This document shows positions 1 through 5,070 of a stretch of DNA of 7,436 nucleotides, in pieces; the stretch's first letter is position 1; each line of letters opens with the position of its first letter. The position numbers and the translations under genes were made by a program. This DNA is from JBOGED01 sp050743205. Lineage in GTDB: Bacteria > Actinomycetota > Nitriliruptoria > Euzebyales > Egibacteraceae. Under the pieces are notes generated by a model. That model had not been told where the DNA came from. It saw only the letters and a program-made list of their open reading frames with translations, and made no database searches. The stretch is taken from NCBI GenBank assembly GCA_050743205.1, contig JBOGEA010000296.1:1-7436 (forward strand), in the 5' to 3' direction.

Positions 1-336
1 AGCCCAGCCCGCACGTGCCCCTGTCAACGCTTCGCCCCCGCCCTCGCGGACGACGACGCATGACTCGGGGTCACCGTGGATCGCTACTCCTTCGGTGTAG
101 AGCTCTCTCATCTCCTTCTCCATGCCGGTTCATCCCGGCGCTCTGAACGTCCAGAAAAAGGGGGCTTCTCACGTTTCCGTGGGCGGTCGGGTCTGTCCGG
201 GCGCAAGCAGCATCACGCTCGCGGTCACCGCTGCCGCAAGACCTCCACCGCCGAGCATGGCCGCTCACAGGTCAGCGGACCCGTGACGCTCACACGCGTC
301 CTCGGGGCCACCAAGCGGCATACACGATCTGCGCAC
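1..336 (-). mobile_element. Probable 5' part of a group II intron, cut by the left edge
   Basis: Read on the minus strand, 123 down to 1 is open and encodes ...EGVAIHGDPESC...GEALTGARAG.... I recognise this peptide-like signature from the structured RNA just upstream of group II intron reverse transcriptases, where it is conserved as nucleotide sequence and not as a real protein. The 200 bases before it fold into several short perfect hairpins: arms 285-289/296-300, 261-265/274-278, 221-224/228-231 and 124-128/135-139. A GTGCG, the consensus 5' end of group II introns, starts at 336 on this strand; a second one starts at 368, so the boundary is uncertain. The reverse transcriptase and domains V/VI would lie left of the window. 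The element sits antisense to, and upstream of, the HNH gene. The family link rests on remembered sequence similarity; the boundary is inferred. Confidence 0.5.
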
Positions 337-394
337 AGCGGAAATACCGGCGACCCGATGATCCGCACCATCACCCATAAACTTGCCAATGTCC

Positions 395-423
395 TTGCGC
401 AGCAGCCTTCGCCGTGCCATAAT
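395..423 (+). promoter_or_regulatory. Promoter of the DUF222/HNH gene, giving a leaderless mRNA
   Basis: The -35 element TTGCGC (395-400) and the -10 element CATAAT (418-423) are separated by exactly 17 bp. The -10 ends 7 bases before the ATG at 431, so transcription should begin at or next to the start codon. No Shine-Dalgarno sequence precedes 431, as expected for a leaderless transcript, which is common in actinobacteria. Assigned by eye from the sigma-70/HrdB-type consensus. Confidence 0.55.
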
Positions 424-430
424 CAAACAT

Positions 431-1657
431 ATGTACGAGACAGTGGTGTTGGGAGAGAGCCAGACGGCGCAAGGCGCCGTCGACGCGCTCGCGCCGCCGC
501 TCGACACCCTCGCCGCCATCGCCTGGGACACCCTCGACGGCGACACGCTGAGCCGCTGCGTGATCGACCTGACACGCCACCGTGACCGGCTCGACGGACT
601 GTGCACCCTCGCCATCGCCGCCCACGACCGCGCCCAAGCATGGAAAGCCGACGGCTGCCGCTCAGAGAAACAGTGGCTCGCCGCGCATTGCCGCACCAGC
701 ATCGGCGAGGCCGCCGGCCGAGCAGAGACCGCCAGACGGCTTGCCCAACTGCCGGGGACCGCGCGGGCGCTGGCCAACGGCACGATCACGCCGGCGCACG
801 CGAAGGTGGCCGCCAAGGCGATGCGGGACCTGCCCGCCGAGGCGGTCGAAGGGTTGGACCGGCTCGTCGCCGAGCAGGGCGCCCACACCGACGCCGGCCA
901 GCTGCGCGCCGCAGTCGACGACTACGCCCACCGCGTGGCGCCCGAAAGTCTGGAAACACGGCAGGAGCGGGCGTGGGCCACCCGCCGGCTCAACGTCACC
1001 CCCACCGCCGATGACGGCGCGCTGCTGGAGGCCAAGCTCGACAAGGTCGGCGCCGAGACCGTCCTGACCGCGCTCGCGCCGCTGGCCGCCCCACACGGCG
1101 AGGACGACGAGCGCACCGCCGAGCAGCGGCGCGCTGACGCGCTGGTCGAGCTTGCCCGACGCAGCCTCAACGGCGGCGGCCTGCCCGACGCCGGCGGCGT
1201 CCGCCCGCACATGACCGTGATCATCGACCTGCCCACCCTGCTGGGCCAGCCAGGGACGGCGGCGGCAAGCCTGGACCGCCTCGGCGCGATCTGCGGCGAG
1301 ACCGCCAGACGGCTCGCCTGCGACGCGGCGGTCTCCCGGGTGATCGTCAACGGCCCGTCCCAGATTTTGGACGCCGGCCGCGCGACCCGCACTGTCGCCC
1401 CCGCCCAGCGGCGCGCCCTGGTGGTCCGCGACAAAGGCTGCGTCGGCTGTCAAGCCCCGCCCGCCTGGTGTGAGGCGCATCGACCGCGCCAACCTCCCCC
1501 ACCCGCCCACCCTACACGGACGGTCGGCGACCCGACCGATTTGACCAATTTGACCTTGCTGTGCACTGTGTGTCACGGCAATGTGCATGAGCGGAAGTGG
1601 CGGCTGGCCCGAGAGCCTGACGGGCGGTGGCGGCTGCACCCGCCGGACCGCCAATGA
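431..1657 (+). CDS. DUF222 / HNH endonuclease-domain protein (13E12 repeat family), with altered HNH active site
   Basis: A 408-residue protein. Residues about 30-310 are the helical DUF222 region, and about 325-390 the HNH module, recognisable from VVRDKGC, APPAWCEAH, PTDLTNLTLLC and the closing CHGNVH. The zinc knuckles are present (C337/C340 and C378/C381), as are N373, H382 and H386. In this family the usual text is CEAHHI.HW..GGPTDL. Here CEAH (H350) is followed by Arg and a Pro-rich stretch (351-363), so the second His, the HW pair and the GG are missing and the spacing is about 8 residues longer. Nuclease activity is therefore doubtful. Such genes occur in many copies in actinobacterial genomes and their role is poorly known. 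I chose ATG 431 over TTG 383 and ATG 389 because the only good promoter would start transcription at 431. It converges on the kinase operon. Confidence 0.85.
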   Translation: MYETVVLGESQTAQGAVDALAPPLDTLAAIAWDTLDGDTLSRCVIDLTRHRDRLDGLCTLAIAAHDRAQAWKADGCRSEKQWLAAHCRTSIGEAAGRAETARRLAQLPGTARALANGTITPAHAKVAAKAMRDLPAEAVEGLDRLVAEQGAHTDAGQLRAAVDDYAHRVAPESLETRQERAWATRRLNVTPTADDGALLEAKLDKVGAETVLTALAPLAAPHGEDDERTAEQRRADALVELARRSLNGGGLPDAGGVRPHMTVIIDLPTLLGQPGTAAASLDRLGAICGETARRLACDAAVSRVIVNGPSQILDAGRATRTVAPAQRRALVVRDKGCVGCQAPPAWCEAHRPRQPPPPAHPTRTVGDPTDLTNLTLLCTVCHGNVHERKWRLAREPDGRWRLHPPDRQ

Positions 1658-1718
1658 CCACCCGGCCGGCAGCGGCACGGATGTCGCCGGTGGCCTCGCC
1701 GAGGCGCGGGCACCGGCA

Positions 1719-1743
1719 CCGGCTGCGCGCGAGCCGCAGCCGG
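1719..1743. terminator. Candidate tail-less terminator hairpin
   Basis: A perfect 9-bp inverted repeat, CCGGCTGCG (1719-1727) against CGCAGCCGG (1735-1743), with a 7-base loop. It lies 61 bases past the stop of the HNH gene. No T-tract follows on either strand, so it would be the tail-less type often proposed for actinobacteria. It could act in both directions, or be only a GC-rich palindrome. Confidence 0.4.
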
Positions 1744-1780
1744 GTCCGCAGGGTCTGCCAGCGCCCCACCGCGCGCCCGC

Positions 1781-1892
1781 AGACCTTGCTCCGGATTGTG
1801 CGACAGCCCGCATGCACAGACGCATCGGCAGGAAACAGACCCTGCTCCTGACTGTGCGACAGCCTGCGTGCACAGAGGCATCGGCAGGAAGC
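1781..1892. repeat. Two tandem 56-bp direct repeats, each with a dyad
   Basis: Copy A is 1781-1836 and copy B is 1837-1892. They match at 49 of 56 positions over the full unit, with no distinct repeat/spacer division. Each contains a spaced dyad: CTGTGC, 12 bases, GCACAG in copy B (1852-1857 and 1870-1875). Copy A has TTGTGC at the matching place (1796-1801 and 1814-1819), which in RNA still pairs through one G-U. Keeping pairing through a base change suggests a hairpin or a protein-binding dyad. The bases after 1892 resemble the start of a third copy only weakly. Confidence 0.85.
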
Positions 1893-1949
1893 GGCTGCTG
1901 CCAAGCGTGTCGGCGATCAGCCACCCACGGAAACTTTACAAGAGTCCAG

Positions 1950-1973
1950 AAAACCGGCCAAGCCCAGGTCGGT
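1950..1973 (-). terminator. Likely terminator of the kinase-phosphatase-vWA-FHA operon
   Basis: On the minus strand ACCGACC (1973-1967) and GGCCGGT (1959-1953) form a stem with one mismatch around a 7-base loop, followed by TTTT ending at 1950. It starts 21 bases after the TAA of the FHA gene, in the expected place and orientation for a rho-independent terminator. The stem is modest and the T-run short. Confidence 0.45.
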
Positions 1974-1994
1974 GCGTGATCCTTCGGCGTCCGC

Positions 1995-2645
1995 TTACTG
2001 GCGGCGCAGGGTGATGGTGGTCCAGGCGCCGATGTGGATGCGGTCGCCGTCGTGGAGTGGGACGGGGGAGTTCGTGGCGATCGGCTCGGGGTCGTCGTTG
2101 AGGTGGGTGCCGTTGGTGGACCCTGGGTCGACGATGGTCCATGATCCGTCGGGTGCGGGCAGCAGGACCGCGTGCAGGTGCGAGACCCCCGGGTCCTCGG
2201 GCGGGCCGGTGAGGTCGATCTCCGGCGTGATGCCCCGAGAGGCGCTGTGCCGCCCGATGCGCACCTGCGCGCCCGCCAGCACGACGCGGCGCTCGGGGCA
2301 GTACGGCGGGAACAGGATCTCCCCCGCATCGGGCCCGTCCCTGGACACCACGGAGTCGTAATGGGCCCGGTCGGCGGAGACGACGGCGGTCCATATGCCA
2401 GCGGGGGCCGGTCCGGGGGAGGGCGGTTCAAGAGGCGCCTCAGAGGTCATGCGCGAGCGGCATGGTCCCTGAACCGAACCCTGCGCGCCGAAGTCGTAGC
2501 GGCAGTTCTCGCAGAAACGCCCGTGCTCGACCCGGGGCTCGTCGCAGCGCGGGCAGTGCGCGACGGCTCCAACGGCCAGGCGCGCGCCGCAGACGTCGCA
2601 GTAGTCGGGGGCCTGTGAGTCGTGCCCGGCGGAGCAGATCGGCAT
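1995..2645 (-). CDS. Zinc-ribbon and FHA domain protein (phosphothreonine reader)
   Basis: A 216-residue cytoplasmic protein without signal peptide or membrane segment. It opens with two zinc ribbons: C4/H8/C16/C19 (ending YCDVCG) and C31/C34/C45/C48 (CPRC...FCENC). A Pro-rich linker (about 65-83) leads to a C-terminal FHA domain, about 118-214. FHA marks are IGRHS (130-134), VSHLHA (154-159), DPGSTNGTHLN (173-183) and LHDGDRIHIG (197-206). FHA domains bind phosphothreonine peptides; the usual SRxHA is SHLHA here. It is the last gene of the operon, 10 nt after the vWA stop, with a weak GAGG overlapping that stop. Unlike GarA/OdhI, the FHA reader typically controlled by PknG, it has zinc ribbons where those have a short phosphorylatable tail. 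The likely job is to read marks set by the operon's kinase, possibly on the kinase itself. Confidence 0.93.
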   Translation of the reverse strand: MPICSAGHDSQAPDYCDVCGARLAVGAVAHCPRCDEPRVEHGRFCENCRYDFGAQGSVQGPCRSRMTSEAPLEPPSPGPAPAGIWTAVVSADRAHYDSVVSRDGPDAGEILFPPYCPERRVVLAGAQVRIGRHSASRGITPEIDLTGPPEDPGVSHLHAVLLPAPDGSWTIVDPGSTNGTHLNDDPEPIATNSPVPLHDGDRIHIGAWTTITLRRQ

Positions 2646-2655
2646 CGGGGGCGCC

Positions 2656-3954
2656 TCAGTCCCCGCGGATCCGCGCGGTGCGCGCGGAGCGGGTGTCCAG
2701 GGTCATCTCGTCCACGGCGCTCACCTTCGGTTTGAGCCGCACCGTGCCCGTGTCCGGATCGACGTCGACCACCTTGGCGAGCAGCTTGGACGTGTCCTCG
2801 TGGCCTGACTCGGCGGCGAGCGCCACCGCCAGGCCGAGCTTTGTGGCGGCTGTCCTCAGGTCACCGGCCCTGCGCGCCTCCAGACCCTGTTGAATAGCGG
2901 CGGCCAGCTCCGCCTGACCCGTGTAGTGGGCCACCGCCCTGTCGATCCGCGTCGACAGCTCCGTGTCGTCGGTCCACAGCGCGCGGACGAGTCCCTGCCC
3001 GAGCACCTGACCAGCGCCGCCAGGCTGTGCCAGCACGAGGCTCACCCGGCTGGCCAGCATCTCGTCGCCCACGCTGGCGGGGTTGACCTCGACGCAGATG
3101 TGGTACTCGCGGCTCTCTTGACCACCCCACGATCCGGTGGGGTAGTCCCCCGCGCGCGGCCCGGACTCCACCCGGCGGTCCGTCAGATCCTCGATGACCG
3201 GCGCGACCTGCTTGACGAAGCGCACCGTCGCGCCCCGCGGGGTCCACAGGCGCAGGCTGACGTCGGCCACGCGCTTGCCCATGGCGAGGGTCATCATCTC
3301 GCGGAAGTCGGCCGCGAGGCCGGCCGGCTCCGCGACGATGTCGTAGGTGCCCAGCAGCGCGGAGGCGACCGCCCGCAGCTCGCCGACGGCCCAGTCGTCG
3401 CCCACGCCCCGGCAGTCGCAGGTGAACTGGCCCTCGCACGCGCGCAGCGCCTCGGCGAGCTGCTCAGGCGTCTCGTGCTCGTCCTTGCCGTCGGTCAGCA
3501 GGATCGCGTGGCGAATCGCGGTGGTGTGGTCGGCGAGCAGGCGCTGGGTCAGCAGCAGCCATTGGCCGATCGCCGTTCCGCCGCCGGGGCGCAGGCGTTT
3601 GAGCGCGTCCTTCGCCTCGGCGCGAGTCCGGCCGTCCGCTGCCGCCAAGCCGGGCTCGGACGGGTAGACCACGGTGGCCCGGTGGGTGCCGGACACGACA
3701 GCGAAGGGCACGCCGTCACGCAGCACGTCGATGGCGGCCGCCGTGGCCTCCTTCGCCTTGACGATCTTTTGGGCTGGATACTCCATCGACCCGGAGCAGT
3801 CGATGATGAGCACCTCCGCCGCGTCGCCGGTCTCCGCGGGGCTGGTCCCGGCAGGGGCAGCGCCGCTGACGGTGACGACGGCGTGGACCTCACGCCCAGC
3901 TTCGGGCATGTACTCATTCTGGTCGACCTCGATGCGGAAGCCGGGGGGGCTCAT
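2656..3954 (-). CDS. von Willebrand factor A domain protein with intact MIDAS
   Basis: A 432-residue protein with no signal peptide or transmembrane segment visible. A short beta-like N-terminus leads into a vWA domain at about 45-225. Its metal-ion-dependent adhesion site is complete: D52-C-S54-G-S56, T127 in GGGTAIG, and D155 in LLTDGKD. A cysteine cluster, C173/C179/C181 (CEGQFTCDC), follows. The remainder (about 228-432) contains a probable second beta-rich domain, then a helical region about 330-390 and a short tail. vWA domains bind protein partners through a bound Mg2+, and here it is probably the scaffold or effector of the phospho-switch. The start ATG overlaps the PP2C stop (ATGA), with AGGAG at 3968-3964, so translation is coupled. 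It is TerY-like in domain and context only; no ter genes are seen. It is the only operon protein without an N-terminal zinc ribbon. Confidence 0.93.
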   Translation of the reverse strand: MSPPGFRIEVDQNEYMPEAGREVHAVVTVSGAAPAGTSPAETGDAAEVLIIDCSGSMEYPAQKIVKAKEATAAAIDVLRDGVPFAVVSGTHRATVVYPSEPGLAAADGRTRAEAKDALKRLRPGGGTAIGQWLLLTQRLLADHTTAIRHAILLTDGKDEHETPEQLAEALRACEGQFTCDCRGVGDDWAVGELRAVASALLGTYDIVAEPAGLAADFREMMTLAMGKRVADVSLRLWTPRGATVRFVKQVAPVIEDLTDRRVESGPRAGDYPTGSWGGQESREYHICVEVNPASVGDEMLASRVSLVLAQPGGAGQVLGQGLVRALWTDDTELSTRIDRAVAHYTGQAELAAAIQQGLEARRAGDLRTAATKLGLAVALAAESGHEDTSKLLAKVVDVDPDTGTVRLKPKVSAVDEMTLDTRSARTARIRGD

Positions 3955-5063
3955 CTCTGCGCGCTCCTGTCACTGGCTGGCGGCGCGGCGACGGCGCCCA
4001 GGACGAACGGCAGCACGGCGACGGTGACGTTGTCGTGGCCGCCGGCCTCGCACGCGATCCGGACCAGCTCCGCGGCCGCGGCCAGCGGTGCCTCGGCCGC
4101 GCCGGGCGGGAGGGCCGCCGCGATCTCCTCCGCGGTCCCCAGATAGTTCCACAGCCCGTCGCTGCAGACCACGACCACGCCGTCACAGCCCGGCGTCAGG
4201 GTCCGCACGTGCGGCTGGAGCTCCTCAGCGTCGGGGCCGAGCCAGGCGGTGATCGCGTGCGCCCGCCTGTCGGCAGCCGCCTCGGCCTCGCTCAACACCC
4301 CTGAGGCGACCATCTCGGCCGCCCACGAATCGTCCGCGGTGAGACGGGACGACGGCTCGTGACCGTGGCCGTCATGGGAGGCCACCCAGTACGCCCTGCT
4401 GTCGCCGACCCAGCCGATCGTGACCGACGTCGAGGTGACGACAGCCGAGACGTACGTGCAGGCCGGAGCGTCGCAGCCCCGCCCTGGACGCGCCATGTCG
4501 ATCACCGCCTCCAGCGCCGCGGCCACGGCGTCTCGGGTGGCGGGCTCAGGCGCGGTCCCGGCGCCGAGCGCGGCTGCCAGCGCGTCGGCGGCCGCGTCGG
4601 CCGCGGCCTGGGCGGCTTCGTCGGAGCAGGTGGCCGACGACACGCCGTCACAGACGACGGCAACGGCCGCATGCGTGGATCCCCCGGCCGGGCCCACGCG
4701 GCGCAGGGCGAGCGCGTCTTCGTTGCGCTGGCGGCGCCTGCCCCGGTCGCTGACGCCGGCGGCCACGCCGAGGTCGATCTCGACGCGGTCGCGTGACTGC
4801 AGGCGCCCGCACCAGTCGCAGTAGCCCTGCCCGTCGATCACGCCAGTCGCGCAGGTCACGCAGCGCGCGCCGAGCGGCGTGGGCCGCCTTTGGGCGGGCA
4901 GCGGGTGCGTCGCCTGCAGGTCAGCGCCGCACTCCTCACAGAAACGGTCCCCGGGTTCTTGTATCGCGCGGCAGGCGGGGCAGGGCGTCCGCTGCTGGGC
5001 GGGCTCATGGCCGGGCGCGCTCGGCGTCTGCGCAGGCGTGAAGGGCTCCATTCGCGGCGGCAC
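3951..5063 (-). CDS. PP2C-family Ser/Thr phosphatase with two N-terminal zinc ribbons
   Basis: A 370-residue protein if started at GTG 5063. Two zinc ribbons come first: C28/C31/C42/C45 (CPAC...FCEEC) and C68/C71/C82/C85 (CVTC...YCDWC). The PP2C (PPM) catalytic domain spans about 95-355. Metal-binding motifs are complete: RNED (113-116), CDG (D139), GDSR (220-223), SDG (D302) and GGHDN (D344). It should be an active Mg/Mn-dependent phosphatase that reverses the neighbouring kinase. The second motif reads DGVSS in place of the common DGxGG. There is no membrane anchor, so it acts in the cytoplasm. The GTG lies 7 nt after the kinase stop with AGAGG close upstream; ATG at 5051 is an alternative with a poorer ribosome site. 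Its 3' end overlaps the vWA start by 4 bases. Confidence 0.93.
   Translation of the reverse strand: MPPRMEPFTPAQTPSAPGHEPAQQRTPCPACRAIQEPGDRFCEECGADLQATHPLPAQRRPTPLGARCVTCATGVIDGQGYCDWCGRLQSRDRVEIDLGVAAGVSDRGRRRQRNEDALALRRVGPAGGSTHAAVAVVCDGVSSATCSDEAAQAAADAAADALAAALGAGTAPEPATRDAVAAALEAVIDMARPGRGCDAPACTYVSAVVTSTSVTIGWVGDSRAYWVASHDGHGHEPSSRLTADDSWAAEMVASGVLSEAEAAADRRAHAITAWLGPDAEELQPHVRTLTPGCDGVVVVCSDGLWNYLGTAEEIAAALPPGAAEAPLAAAAELVRIACEAGGHDNVTVAVLPFVLGAVAAPPASDRSAQR
3964..3968 (-). promoter_or_regulatory. Ribosome binding site of the vWA gene
   Basis: AGGAG lies inside the end of the PP2C coding sequence, 9 bases before the vWA ATG at 3954. It supports this start and the 4-base ATGA overlap. 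Confidence 0.7.
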
Positions 5064-5070
5064 CCGGCCT

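Larger units (their letters stand above)
1658..1994. other. Convergent intergenic region
   Basis: This 337-base gap lies between the 3' ends of the HNH gene and the FHA gene. It holds a strong stem-loop (1719-1743), two tandem 56-bp repeats (1781-1892) and a hairpin with a T-run for the minus strand (1950-1973). Open frames exist on both strands but none has a ribosome site, a recognisable domain or convincing codon bias. A smaller stem of 5 bp with a 3-base loop lies at 1693-1705. Confidence 0.7.

Noticed and set aside
71..268. Small minus-strand frame at the left edge as a protein gene
   Set aside because: It lies over the hairpin-rich group II intron-like region and has no ribosome site or protein family; better explained as structured RNA.
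383..430. Longer HNH protein starting at TTG 383 or ATG 389
   Set aside because: These starts lie upstream of or inside the best promoter, and the extra Arg-rich residues are not typical of the family.
1654..1851. Small plus-strand frame starting in an ATGA overlap with the HNH stop (65 codons)
   Set aside because: Arg-rich composition, no known domain, runs through the 9-bp hairpin and the 56-bp repeat; the overlap alone is not enough.
1781..1892. Possible CRISPR array
   Set aside because: Only two units, and similarity covers the whole 56-bp period without conserved repeats and unique spacers; no cas genes nearby.
1512..1904. Minus-strand frame with repeated Cys/Arg-rich peptides
   Set aside because: It is a translation of the tandem repeats plus the antisense of the HNH gene end; no ribosome site or family match.
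662..2431. Long minus-strand frame across the HNH gene and the intergenic gap
   Set aside because: Pro/Arg/Ser-rich shadow that crosses two convergent genes and the terminators; no domain recognised.
2890..4146. Long plus-strand frame opposite the vWA gene
   Set aside because: Antisense shadow in high-GC DNA; the minus-strand frame has a complete MIDAS motif and ribosome site.
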